A stretch of DNA of 64,000 bases from Bacteriovorax sp. MedPE-SWde. GTDB lineage: Bacteria; Bdellovibrionota; Bacteriovoracia; Bacteriovoracales; Bacteriovoracaceae. A model generated the notes under the pieces. It made no database searches. It had not been told where the DNA came from and saw only the letters and a program-made list of their open reading frames with translations. Location: the NCBI GenBank assembly GCA_001874305.1, contig MPCU01000006.1, forward strand, positions 62,001 through 126,000. Direction: 5' to 3'. A program made the translations under genes and the position numbers. Shown in pieces: positions 35,245-45,300 of the stretch. Each line of letters opens with the position of its first letter. The stretch's first letter is position 1.

Positions 35245-35271
35245 TAAGGTATACTACTGAAAACCCGATAA
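35245..35271 (+). promoter_or_regulatory. FliA (sigma-28)-type promoter of the Hpt-receiver gene
   Basis: TAAGGTAT (35245-35252), 11 bases, then CCCGATAA (35264-35271) fits TAAAGTTT-N11-GCCGATAA with ideal spacing, 38 bases before the ATG. Confidence 0.6.
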
Positions 35272-35309
35272 GAACTTAACCTATAGAACGAATTTTAAGG
35301 AATTTGATA

Positions 35310-36479
35310 ATGTCATTTAATTTTGATGAACAATTTGACGAGTTAAAAAATGAATATCTACATTCAATTGTAGATGACTTAGATCAGATAGAAGGTCTAC
35401 TTGTTAAAGATAGCTTTAGTACAGATGACGTTAAAGAAGTATTCAGAACAATTCACTCTTTAAAAGGTGGAGCATCAAGCCATGAGATGACGCTCTTAGG
35501 AACAATCTGTCATCACTTTGAGGACTTCATATCCAATCACCTTTCTCAAAAAGAAATATCATCAGACCTAATAGATACAGCGTTAAAGTTCGTAGACCTT
35601 TTAAGAAAGGCCACAAAAGATTTCCAAGAAAATGATGTAACAAACTTTCAAAAGTATATTGATCAACTTGCAGAATTAAGAGTTGGAGATGTTGAAGAAC
35701 ACCAGGAGTATAAAGGTCGTATTCTAGTTGTTGAAGGGACTGTCACAATGGCAAATATAATCAAGAAGGGCTTAAGCCAAATTGGTTATGATTGTACTCT
35801 TGCTAAAAATGGTCTTGCAGCATTTAATCGTCTAGTAACAGAGAAGTTCGATGTCTTAATTACAAGTCTCAACATTGAGCAGCTCGATGGAATCTCTCTT
35901 ATAACAGCTGTTAAAACAACCAATAATGTAAATTCAAATATTCCCACTGTCGTTATCTCGGCAAGTACCAATATCAAAGATAGATTTCCAAGAGAGTATA
36001 GACCGTCTTTTGTTATAGAAAAGAATACGCAGTTAATGAAGAACCTCATGGGTATTTTGGAAAATGCATTTAACGAAGAAGGCGATAGTCTTCCGTCTCA
36101 AGAAGATATCGCAGGTCCAGAGAAAATTCTCTATGTTGAAGATGATCCAAGAATGCAAAAGCTCTTTGCCCTTGCTTTAAAGAAGTATGCAAATGTCGAA
36201 GTAGAGTTTGCAACGACAAGAGAAGAGGCCCTTAGAAAATGTAAATCATTCAAGCCACAGCTTCTACTTTTAGACAACTTTCTAAAAGGCTGTACAGGCC
36301 AAGATATATTTAATGATGTGCTTGATCAGAGAATTCCTTCCATATTCTTAACGGCAAGTGAAGCTGCCGTTGATGTAAAGAGCTTAGGAAAGCATAAGGA
36401 GTTTTTGGGAATAATCACCAAGCCGTTTAGGCCTGGTGCAATCTATGGTCAGGTGTGCAGGTTCTACAAGAACCGCTAA
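35310..36479 (+). CDS. Hpt-pseudoreceiver-receiver signalling protein
   Basis: A 389-residue phosphorelay protein. An Hpt domain (about 1-110) has the phospho-histidine H49 in TIHSLKGGA. A first receiver-like domain (about 128-250) is degenerate: the acidic cluster reads VVEG and the phospho-Asp position is Ser (LITSLNIEQLDG). A second receiver (about 265-389) is intact, with EDD and D in LLLLDNFLKG and K in TKPFR. There is no output domain. The ATG at 35310, with AAGGA 8 bases upstream, is preferred over a TTG at 35304. A FliA-like promoter links it to motility. Confidence 0.87.
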   Translation: MSFNFDEQFDELKNEYLHSIVDDLDQIEGLLVKDSFSTDDVKEVFRTIHSLKGGASSHEMTLLGTICHHFEDFISNHLSQKEISSDLIDTALKFVDLLRKATKDFQENDVTNFQKYIDQLAELRVGDVEEHQEYKGRILVVEGTVTMANIIKKGLSQIGYDCTLAKNGLAAFNRLVTEKFDVLITSLNIEQLDGISLITAVKTTNNVNSNIPTVVISASTNIKDRFPREYRPSFVIEKNTQLMKNLMGILENAFNEEGDSLPSQEDIAGPEKILYVEDDPRMQKLFALALKKYANVEVEFATTREEALRKCKSFKPQLLLLDNFLKGCTGQDIFNDVLDQRIPSIFLTASEAAVDVKSLGKHKEFLGIITKPFRPGAIYGQVCRFYKNR

Positions 36480-36497
36480 ACTTAGTAAGTGTGGATC

Positions 36498-37922
36498 CTA
36501 AAAGAATCCACCACCCCATTGTCCACCCTTTTTACGTTTCTTCTTTGGCTTACCCATTCCTGGCATACCAGGCATTCCGCCCATTCCAGGCATACTTGGC
36601 ATTCCACCACCTTTCATCATCTGCATCATTCCACCCATCATCTTCTCCATTTGCTTAAACTTAGCAATGAAGTCCTTGACTTGAACAACAGTGTTTCCAG
36701 AACCTTTTGCGATTCTTTCAATGCGTGACTCTTTTACTATTTTGTAGTTTTGTCTTTCTGCTTTTGTCATCGAGTTAATAATAACTCTCATTCGCTTCAT
36801 CTCGTCTTCAGCAGGACTAAGATCACCTACTTCACGAAGCATTCCCCCCATTCCAGGAATCATTTTCATGATACTTCCCATTGAGCCAAGGTTCTTCATC
36901 ATATCCATTTGCTTCATAAAGTCATCAACGGTGAACTTACCTTTTTCAAGGTTCTTCATCATGCTTTCAGCTTCATTTTGATCAATTGCCTGCTCTGCTT
37001 TTTCAACTAGAGAGAGAACATCCCCCATATCTAGAATACGGCCAGCAAGACGATCAGGGTGAAAGAGCTCAAGGTCTTTCATTTTTTCACCTGTAGAGAT
37101 GAACTTAATTGGAACACCTGTTACATGCTTAATTGAGAGCGCCGCTCCCCCTCTTGCATCTGAGTCCATTTTTGATAGTACAACACCTGTTAGACCTACA
37201 GTTTCATGAAAGCTCTTAGCAACGTTAACCGCTTCTTGACCAGTCATTGCATCTGCAACCATGAGGACTTCAGGGTTATAACCATTAAGAGACTCTCTAA
37301 CCTCTTTGATTTGTCCCATGAGTTCTTCATCGACATGAAGACGTCCAGCAGTATCGATAATAACAATGTCTATATCGTTGCTCTTTGCAAAAGCAAGAGC
37401 ATCTTGAGCAATATCTTTTGGGTGTTTTGCAAGATCACTATCAAATATGTCCATGTCCATATTCTTAGCAAGTGTCTTTAATTGGTCCTTTGCTGCTGGT
37501 CTGAATGTATCAGCAGGAACAAGAAGGACTTTCTTCTTTTCTTTATTTCTTAAATGTAGTGAAAGCTTTCCAGAGAAAGTTGTCTTACCTTGTCCGTTAA
37601 GACCTACGATAAGAATTGGAATAGGACCAGTTCTTTCGATATCAAGAGATGTGTTCTCATCTCCCATAACCTTTGCAAGTTCCTCATGAACGATTTTTAC
37701 AAATTGCTCACCAGGGTTAACACCTTTTAGAACTTTCTCTCCAAGGGCCTCTTCTTTAACGTTGTTAATAAAATTCTTAACAACTTTAAAATTTACATCG
37801 GCCTCAAGTAAGGCGGTTTTGACTAGTTTTAAAGTTTCATCAATATTAGACTCAGAGATCTTCCCTTTACCTGAAATATTCTTAAACGCGTCAGAGAACT
37901 TCTCACTTAAATTATCAAACAT
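36498..37922 (-). CDS. ffh: Signal recognition particle protein Ffh
   Basis: GTPase that binds signal sequences and SRP RNA and delivers nascent membrane proteins to FtsY. The N domain, the P-loop GLNGQGKTT (usual GLQGSGKTT), DTFRPAAKDQL, DTAGR and LSKMDSDARGGAAL are followed by a methionine-rich M domain ending in repeated GMPGM segments and GGQWGGGFF. Length 474 is normal. It converges with the Hpt-receiver gene with 18 bp between stops. Its usual neighbour rpsP is 5.5 kb away. Confidence 0.97.
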   Translation of the reverse strand: MFDNLSEKFSDAFKNISGKGKISESNIDETLKLVKTALLEADVNFKVVKNFINNVKEEALGEKVLKGVNPGEQFVKIVHEELAKVMGDENTSLDIERTGPIPILIVGLNGQGKTTFSGKLSLHLRNKEKKKVLLVPADTFRPAAKDQLKTLAKNMDMDIFDSDLAKHPKDIAQDALAFAKSNDIDIVIIDTAGRLHVDEELMGQIKEVRESLNGYNPEVLMVADAMTGQEAVNVAKSFHETVGLTGVVLSKMDSDARGGAALSIKHVTGVPIKFISTGEKMKDLELFHPDRLAGRILDMGDVLSLVEKAEQAIDQNEAESMMKNLEKGKFTVDDFMKQMDMMKNLGSMGSIMKMIPGMGGMLREVGDLSPAEDEMKRMRVIINSMTKAERQNYKIVKESRIERIAKGSGNTVVQVKDFIAKFKQMEKMMGGMMQMMKGGGMPSMPGMGGMPGMPGMGKPKKKRKKGGQWGGGFF

Positions 37923-37934
37923 GGTTTGCTTTCC

Positions 37935-38606
37935 TTATCCTATTAATTTTTCAATTAGTTTTAAGCAATCTTGGGGTGCTTTAGCAAGGGCCGAAGGGTC
38001 ATATTTACCCAAATACTCTTCTAAATCATCTCCTGCCCAACACGCCGCAATACTCTGACAGCCAAAGCTCATCGCCCCATATAAATCAGGGTAGCTGTCT
38101 CCTATCATAACCACCTTGGACTTATCATAGTCACCAACCATCTCTTCTAGGCCTCTTGGGTTAGGTTTTGGTGCGCAGTCATCGACACATCGAAACTCAA
38201 AAAAGTACTGAGCGATGCCTAACTCCTTTAAAATACGTAGAGTTGATTGACGGTCCCTTGCTGTCCATACGTAGAGCTGATATTTCTTATCAACGAGATC
38301 TAAAACAAGCTCTTTGATATTTGGAAAGAGTTTAAATTCATGTCTTTGCTTTGCAGCAACTTCTCTCCATGTATTTATCAACCTTTCTTGAAGCTCTCTG
38401 TCCTCAGAAGGATCTAAATCAAAGTTATTAGCAACCGTCATAAGATCAGCAGCATATTTCACACGCGCCTCATCAATAGTAACTTCACGAGCTAGAATAA
38501 TGGTCATTAGCTCTGCTAGACCCTCATAAATAGATTCTTGTGATGATATTAATGTCCCATCACAGTCAAAAACCACGTGTCCGCGGGGATTTTCTACAAA
38601 ACTCAT
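37935..38606 (-). CDS. HAD-superfamily phosphatase, phosphoglycolate phosphatase-like
   Basis: A 223-residue haloacid-dehalogenase-type hydrolase with motif I FDCDGTL, motif II around VWTARDR, motif III lysine in CAPKPNPRG and motif IV MIGDSYPDLYGA. The helical cap suggests phosphoglycolate phosphatase or beta-phosphoglucomutase-like enzymes; the substrate is not clear. The start at 38606 is chosen because GGAG lies upstream; a longer in-frame start at 38696 would overlap the divergent dus gene. It is 12 bp upstream of ffh. Confidence 0.83.
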   Translation of the reverse strand: MSFVENPRGHVVFDCDGTLISSQESIYEGLAELMTIILAREVTIDEARVKYAADLMTVANNFDLDPSEDRELQERLINTWREVAAKQRHEFKLFPNIKELVLDLVDKKYQLYVWTARDRQSTLRILKELGIAQYFFEFRCVDDCAPKPNPRGLEEMVGDYDKSKVVMIGDSYPDLYGAMSFGCQSIAACWAGDDLEEYLGKYDPSALAKAPQDCLKLIEKLIG

Positions 38607-38654
38607 ATAAACTTTGCTCCAGTAATTGACGAATTTCCAAGTCGCTGATAAATC

Positions 38655-39746
38655 ATGCCTATGGCAAATAATCTCACTTTTTCGACATCTCTTCAACAGA
38701 AGATTGACACCCTTAAAGCACGCAGGACTCCTGTGCAGCTGGGTTCAATTTCTTTTGACTCTCCACTACTGCTAGCACCAATGTCTAGTATTTGTACTGC
38801 ACCATATAGACTTCTTATGGAAGAACTTGGATGTGGTGGAACAGTGAGTGAGTTAGTTTCTTGTCATGGAATCAATTATAAGAATGAGAAGACTCATAAA
38901 ATGCTCGATATCCATAAGAGAGAAAAGAATATTGGTCTTCAACTCTTTGGTGAAGATAAAGAGGCCATGGCCAAAGCAGCAATCACTGCACAAGAAAGAA
39001 ATCCAAAATTCATTGATATCAATATGGGGTGCCCTGTAAGAAAAGTTGTTTCTAAAGGTGGAGGCTCTGCTCTTTTAAAAGATCCCACAGTTCTTGGTGA
39101 TTTCTTTTCAACAATTAAAAAGGCCATTGAAGTTCCACTTACTATAAAGATCAGAACAGGTTGGGACTCAGATTCAATAAACGCTCCAGAAGTCGCACAT
39201 ATCGCAAAAGAAGAAGGTGTAGAGTTTGTAGCAATTCATGGAAGAACTAGAACACAGGCGTATAAAGGTAAAGCAGATTGGGAACTTCTTGAAGACGTTG
39301 CAAAAGAAGGCATCCTTCCAATGATTGGAAATGGAGATCTTCATACTGCGGCAACAACAAGAAATAGAATGAACAACACCAACTGCGACGCTCTTATGTT
39401 AGGTCGTGGGCCACTTAGAAATCCATTTATTTTTCTAGAGTCTTACTTAAAAGAAGATGATGATATTTTCTTTTCACCACAAGATCACCTTGAGGTCATA
39501 GAGAGATTTAAAACATACATGGAAGAATATACTGATCGCGAAAGAACAATTCTTATCACTTTAAGAAAAAATATTGTTTGGATGGCCGCGGGTTATCCAG
39601 GTGTCGCTCAATTTAGAAATGCAATGTTTACTACTCCCGACCTCGATGGCACTATGGAAGTAGCTTGTGAATTCTTTCACAATTTAGGAAATATGCCCAA
39701 GAGAATTGATCATTCAAAAGACTTTATGGCCGGTGGACATGGTTAG
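38655..39746 (+). CDS. tRNA-dihydrouridine synthase (DusB-like)
   Basis: A 363-residue flavoenzyme with the canonical active-site block INMGCPVRKVVSKGGGSALL, TIKIRTGWD, VAIHGRTRTQAYKGKADW, the GNGDLHT phosphate site and MLGRGPLRNP, all typical of DusB-type enzymes. An alternative ATG six bases downstream (38661) is possible; neither has a clear ribosome site. Confidence 0.9.
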   Translation: MPMANNLTFSTSLQQKIDTLKARRTPVQLGSISFDSPLLLAPMSSICTAPYRLLMEELGCGGTVSELVSCHGINYKNEKTHKMLDIHKREKNIGLQLFGEDKEAMAKAAITAQERNPKFIDINMGCPVRKVVSKGGGSALLKDPTVLGDFFSTIKKAIEVPLTIKIRTGWDSDSINAPEVAHIAKEEGVEFVAIHGRTRTQAYKGKADWELLEDVAKEGILPMIGNGDLHTAATTRNRMNNTNCDALMLGRGPLRNPFIFLESYLKEDDDIFFSPQDHLEVIERFKTYMEEYTDRERTILITLRKNIVWMAAGYPGVAQFRNAMFTTPDLDGTMEVACEFFHNLGNMPKRIDHSKDFMAGGHG

Positions 39747-39851
39747 TGCCACCAAAAGTTGCTAGGTTTCAAACAATATATTTCTCAATATTTAGCCTTC
39801 TCAAAATTTCAAGTCATTGATTTTATACGTTTCTATATCAATTATTAATAC

Positions 39852-39879
39852 TAAAGTAATTTTCTGGTTTAACCGATGA
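39852..39879 (+). promoter_or_regulatory. FliA-like promoter of the 752-residue exported protein gene
   Basis: TAAAGTAA (39852-39859) is followed after 12 bases by ACCGATGA (39872-39879). It matches the FliA pattern except for one extra spacer base and one mismatch in the -10. Confidence 0.45.
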
Positions 39880-39903
39880 GTTAAGTCAGAATAAAGTATA
39901 GGT

Positions 39904-42162
39904 ATGAGAGATATGAAAATGAAATCCATATTTACAGTATTTTTATCAATCACACTTGCAACACAAGTGAGCGCTGCTACTTCATGTAAAAGTATCAGAG
40001 ATGAGATCGACTATATTAACAATAAGCAAAATCAGCTTGAGGTTAAAGTTGGTACTGAGAATATGACTCTTGAACAGGCCAAGAAAGCAAGAGACAGTGA
40101 ACTTGCTAAAGCAATGGCCATGCAGGCACTACTAGATATTAAGAATGATTATTTTGATTATGTTAAGGATGTTGCTAATAATGACTTTAGATCCATTATG
40201 GGCGACTCCGCTCTTGAGGTATTAGATAAGGCCGAAGAGAATATGCAGAAGGTTGTTAAATTTAGCCTTCTCCACAATACACTTAAAGAAATGAGAACTC
40301 ATCAGTCAACTGATGTTCTAAATGAGCTAAAAGCAAAACCCGGTAATGCTTACTTTTCAGATGCATGGGGTGCAGACAGGGACCTCTATGATTATATAGA
40401 TGAGTGTAAATCTAGATCAGGTGGTATTAGCGATAACTTTGACAAACTTTCTCAAGGTCTTGAAGGAAAACAACTTGAAGAACATAACCTTGCAAAAACA
40501 GAAGAGCTTAGAACACATAAAATAGCCTGTGATAATTCGAAGAAAATTCTGTCAGATATCGACAAGCTTTCTGATGATAGTCGTTTTAAAGTTGAAGAAA
40601 CTATCAATAGCTATGGAAAGTTAATGCAGAAAGTTCATGATCTAGATTCTTCTTCACTTAAAGATGAACTAGACCGCCACTATAACTTAATAACAGACCT
40701 TAACAGTGTAAAGTTTGATGCTAATGGAAACAAAGAAATTACTAAAGACAAGAAAGCATTTAATTTATTAACATCACAATACGATCATTTTAGTAAGCAC
40801 TATGACAATGTTAAAGCGGGTAATGATACGATCTTAAGCGAAGCAGCTAAGATGAAACCTGAATTGAGAGTCTTCAAAAACAAGAAAGACTTTAATTCCA
40901 TTAGTAAAGGTATCAATGCTATTAAACAAATATGTTCTAAAACTGCCCTTTCAGATTGTGGTCTATTAGCAAAAAGTAATAACGAAACGCTTAATGACTT
41001 TAAAGAGCAACTTAAGGCCCTGTCAGAAACTGTTGGAATTGATCTAAATGAAGACAAGATTTTTGATTTTGAAAAGAAAAAGAAAAAACAAGATAAGTTA
41101 AATGCAGATACTAATAAGAGAATTCAAAAATTTAAAGATAAGCTAAAGGCGCTACAAGCAAGGTCTGGCATATTAAAAGACAAGTCAGAAAACATGACAG
41201 GTCAAGACGCTGTTGCTTACTCTGAACTATCAGAAGTTGCGAAGGAACTTGGATGTAATGGAACAATATCTAAAAAAGGTAGTATAGATCTCTTAAAAAA
41301 TAATTCAACATTAGAGAAATGTCTTAAGCACATTGAAAATGGCGTTGGAGCAGGTGAAGCAATTAAGGCCTACTCAGAAAATGTAAAAAAGTATGATGAT
41401 GCAATTTCAAAGGCAATGAGAGCTGATAAAGAATTTAAAGACTATGAACATCTTAAGCATATTACTGTAATGGCCTACACAACTAGTTGTGGAACAGCAA
41501 ATACAAAAGAGAGAAAGATATCTCTAATTGATTATGATCAAAGCTGTATGAAAGATAGTTTCTCTAGAAATCCAGCGGTTGAAGGTCTATTTGAGAAAAC
41601 AAGTGACGCAGTATCTGAGCTTATCGCAGAAGACTATATAAGACATTTAAGTGATGATGGAAATAAAGATTTTGTATCTGACAGAGGTACTTGGATGAAA
41701 CTTAATAGTAAGTATTGTAAAGAAGTTGATAACGAAAGCTGTACAGATGAAGATCCAAGCAAGAGACCTAAAATGTGTACAACATGTAACTATGTTAAGT
41801 CACACAAGGAAAACCTCTTTAAGTATAACCAGACAAGAGAGAATAGAAGACTACCAAAAGGTCAGTATATTGAGTGGGATTCAAGTACACAGAAAATGGT
41901 GAGAAAGAAGCACCCTGTCTCAAATCTCTATGCTCATACCGCTATGTATATCTCTAAGAATCTAGGTGGAATTTTAGGGCCTAGAGCATCTCTATGGGGC
42001 TTTAAGAGCAACCTTATTCAACAAGAGAATAATGCGAAGTTCATGAAGCAACAGTATCACTGGCAGGCCCAAATGCAGGAGAGAATTGACCTTTCAAACC
42101 CTGCCCTATTTGGAAACTTCTATGGGACAACTCCTACAATGATGGGCTTCCCTGTCTACTAA
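39904..42162 (+). CDS. Large exported helical protein, function unknown
   Basis: A 752-residue protein with a signal peptide (MKSIFTVFLSITLATQVSA), mostly lysine/glutamate-rich predicted helices and coiled coils between residues 40 and 520, and paired cysteines in the C-terminal third (CTDEDPSKRPKMCTTC). I recognise no family. An alternative ATG three codons downstream (39913) is equally possible. It has its own FliA-like promoter and a terminator, so it is a single-gene transcript probably made with motility genes. Confidence 0.72.
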   Translation: MRDMKMKSIFTVFLSITLATQVSAATSCKSIRDEIDYINNKQNQLEVKVGTENMTLEQAKKARDSELAKAMAMQALLDIKNDYFDYVKDVANNDFRSIMGDSALEVLDKAEENMQKVVKFSLLHNTLKEMRTHQSTDVLNELKAKPGNAYFSDAWGADRDLYDYIDECKSRSGGISDNFDKLSQGLEGKQLEEHNLAKTEELRTHKIACDNSKKILSDIDKLSDDSRFKVEETINSYGKLMQKVHDLDSSSLKDELDRHYNLITDLNSVKFDANGNKEITKDKKAFNLLTSQYDHFSKHYDNVKAGNDTILSEAAKMKPELRVFKNKKDFNSISKGINAIKQICSKTALSDCGLLAKSNNETLNDFKEQLKALSETVGIDLNEDKIFDFEKKKKKQDKLNADTNKRIQKFKDKLKALQARSGILKDKSENMTGQDAVAYSELSEVAKELGCNGTISKKGSIDLLKNNSTLEKCLKHIENGVGAGEAIKAYSENVKKYDDAISKAMRADKEFKDYEHLKHITVMAYTTSCGTANTKERKISLIDYDQSCMKDSFSRNPAVEGLFEKTSDAVSELIAEDYIRHLSDDGNKDFVSDRGTWMKLNSKYCKEVDNESCTDEDPSKRPKMCTTCNYVKSHKENLFKYNQTRENRRLPKGQYIEWDSSTQKMVRKKHPVSNLYAHTAMYISKNLGGILGPRASLWGFKSNLIQQENNAKFMKQQYHWQAQMQERIDLSNPALFGNFYGTTPTMMGFPVY

Positions 42163-42176
42163 TGCCACAATATTTG

Positions 42177-42205
42177 GTCACCAGTTATCAATAAATACTG
42201 GTGAC
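42177..42205 (+). terminator. Terminator after the 752-residue protein gene
   Basis: GTCACCAGT (42177-42185) pairs perfectly with ACTGGTGAC (42197-42205); the following stretch is T-rich but interrupted. Confidence 0.65.
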
Positions 42206-42304
42206 GGCTTATTCTTTCAAACTCTTTTTTCCCTATATATTCAACAACTTACTTCCGCTACAGGCAAATACCATCCCCTTCATTTTAGGTTTCTATTATA
42301 GAAT

Positions 42305-42331
42305 TAAACTATTGATATCACTAACCGATAA
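42305..42331 (+). promoter_or_regulatory. FliA (sigma-28)-type promoter of the giant lipoprotein gene
   Basis: TAAACTAT (42305-42312), 11 bases, then ACCGATAA (42324-42331); ideal spacing and 7 of 8 bases of the -10 match. Transcription would start about 20 bases before the ATG. Confidence 0.62.
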
Positions 42332-42360
42332 GTATACTCGGAAGGGAAATAATTTTACGG

Positions 42361-45300
42361 ATGAAGAAACTATTTTTGCCAATATTCATTATGCTGATAC
42401 TCGCTGTCGTCTCATGTACGCCACAGAGTCCTAGTACAAATAGAATCTCTACAGCTAGCGAATCTAGTAGTGGTGGTACTTCAGGAGATGATAGTACAGA
42501 TAGTAGTGATGACAGCTCATCACTACCAGAGACTCCCCTAACTTGGTTTGCTTCAGGACTAACAGTTTCTGGGTATATAACTCAAAATGCATCTGATACA
42601 GCGTCTTTCTATCTTAGAGGAACAGCTGTTCAAAACTATATAACAAATAATAGCAAAGAAGGATCTATCTTCTGTATAGTTGCTAGTTATAATTCAACAA
42701 ACACAGCAATTAAGAAGCAACAGCTTAGGCTCAGAGCACTTCCGATTACCCTACTGGGAACTAGCGAAAAGGTTCTAAGAATTGATACTGCTTCATCAAG
42801 TGATAACCAATCATTTTGTGGCGGAGATGGGATTTCATCATTTACAGCATCAGGTGCTCTTATTGGTTTAATTAATGCTGCAGACGCGGCCTATACTTTT
42901 GCAGACATTTGTCCAACATGTACATCTAGTTTTTCTTCTACGAAGATTAATATATATGAATCTATAGCAGGAGCGATTTCACCTGCAACAGTTGTTTCTC
43001 AATCATCTGTCAATACAACTGGTCTTGGAATAAAAGTAGATAATACAAATAATGCAGGCTCACCTAGTAACTCTTGTTCAACATCCCAGTGTCAAACGCA
43101 GGGCTTTGATTGTTGTCTTGATGGTCAGTGTGTAAAAGATGGTGTTCTTAGATCTAACCCTGAGGCAGCACTCTATGTACCAGCAGTTTTAGACGTTGCT
43201 AAGGACTATCTTAACTTTAAGAATTGGCCAACAGTTTATTATGTATGTTCAGAAAATACTGGAAACGAACCACCAGATGACGGTAGTAGTGATACTGACC
43301 CAATTGATGATGCTAAGAAACAGCTCGAAGCAGATATCGCAGACTATAATTGTCTTGAAGAATATAAGGCAACTCAAACTGAAGTGCAATGTGTTCCAGA
43401 TCATCAAACAGTTCAACTTAATACATGGAAGAAGTGTGGGTGCCTCATTGATCTTGCATCAAACACTCCTATTGACCCAAGATGTCCTGACTATGGACTA
43501 AAGGCCATTAAAGATGCAAGTGATACAATTGTAAAAATAGAATGTGATGTACCACCAGTACTTTCAGATCCTAAACCTTTTCAAAACTTAGATATCAACG
43601 TATCTGCAAAAACAGCACCTCATAGATTCTTCGCCCTAAATGGAGCGACATATGATGACCTCTCAAAAGTACCTTCAGGTACTAACCAAGAGGGAACAGA
43701 GTTTTCATACTTAGATGATATTAATAAAGTTGCTCCAGTTAGTACTTCATACGAGATGAATGCTGTCCTTGGGCAAATGTCTCTTGCTCTTGATCAGGCG
43801 CTACCTGCGACAGCAATAGATCTTGATCTTGATCAAAGCTATATTATTAGTGCAACTAGCGCTTTCTATACACCATGTGAACAATGTCAAAAAGACCCAT
43901 GGTTTGTTGCCTTTTCTTCACAACCAGAAATCTTTCACGGTAATGGACTTGGTTGGACTGGATATACAACAAGTAGAACTACTTTTAGCGACAATAATAC
44001 AACTGGAAACTATGAGGATACACTCTTTGGTAGAGCATGTTGGCTACCACCAACAATGATTCCTCTAACACACAGAAAACAAGGTAATAAGGACCTCCAA
44101 CGCCAGCACAGACTTTCGGCACAGGCCGCACTTTATGTGAATGGATACCAAAGAGATTGGTTTGGATTCAACAAAGGTGCCCTCATCGCTTCATTTGATG
44201 GAGTTAAGTGGTTCTCTGTTGGAGCAGGTAGAAGAGTAAGATCAACGACTAAGAAATTATTCCTTGCAATCAACGCTCCTTTTGCGGATCTTGCTCAACC
44301 AACAAGTTATAGCGTGACAGTTATTCAAGATCTTGGTGGTCAATCAGCAAGTGACTATGACTACGACTTTAACAAAGGTCTTACAGACTCAGGTCAAAAT
44401 GCTGGAGCATCTTGTCAGTATATGCACCAATGTAATGTTGATAACGACTGTGTTACCAAACTAGGTTGGGAATATGCTTGTGCTGATGTAAATGATCTAC
44501 AAACAAACTGGCCTGTTTACGATATTAACGCTGATGAAAAAGCTAATTCAGAGAAATCCTCTGTCTCATTCAACGACATCCTCTTTGCAGGAATAAATGG
44601 ATCTAATACAAAGCGATGTGTATATCGAGGATCAGGATCTCTATGTAAGCTAGATTATTCAACTGGATTAGCAAAAGAAAATACGAAGAAATTACTAACC
44701 TGTGCACCAAACTTTTATTGCGCAAGACTAGACAGTTCAAGTTTTAGTGACGAACTTAAGAGAGAACCAAATCAACCTTCAACTGTACTCTTTGGACAAG
44801 GTGCAAATGTTCTAGGTAGACCAAAGAATTATATTGGTGGTACGAAATCCTTTACATCTGAAATCAAGGCTAACCTACTAGCAAACTTACAAGCATATGA
44901 TGCGACTGCAACAGAGGCCACAGTTGGTGTTTGTCTTCCTGGTAAATCATTAGGAACCTCAAATCACTTAGCTCAACATCAAGCAAAAGATAATGCAAAG
45001 AGAACAGATTATATATCTCAGATAGGATCTTGTGACTCTACCGCTACAGGAGACGCAAGAATAAGCTCTTGTTCAAATATAGGACCGGATGGTAACTATG
45101 ACCATACCCTATCAGTTGCAACAACAAGAGAAAGACATAGACAAAATATGTGTGGTGGTGAAAGTAAGACGGGAACAACAAGTACTTTTGCAAACATAGA
45201 AGCAGGTGTACTATCTGGCTCTATTGCCATTAATACACCATCAGTTACTCAAAGTGCATGCTTTAGAAGAGCAGGTAGTTCATGTCAAACAGACCTAGAC

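Noticed and set aside
36455-36728. Open plus-strand frames rich in His, Ser and Pro opposite the end of ffh
   Set aside because: They are the antisense of the Met/Gly-rich M-domain tail of ffh and have no independent support.
42201-42434. Open frame ahead of and overlapping the giant lipoprotein
   Set aside because: It runs through the terminator and FliA-like promoter and overlaps the signal peptide of the lipoprotein in another frame; no ribosome site.
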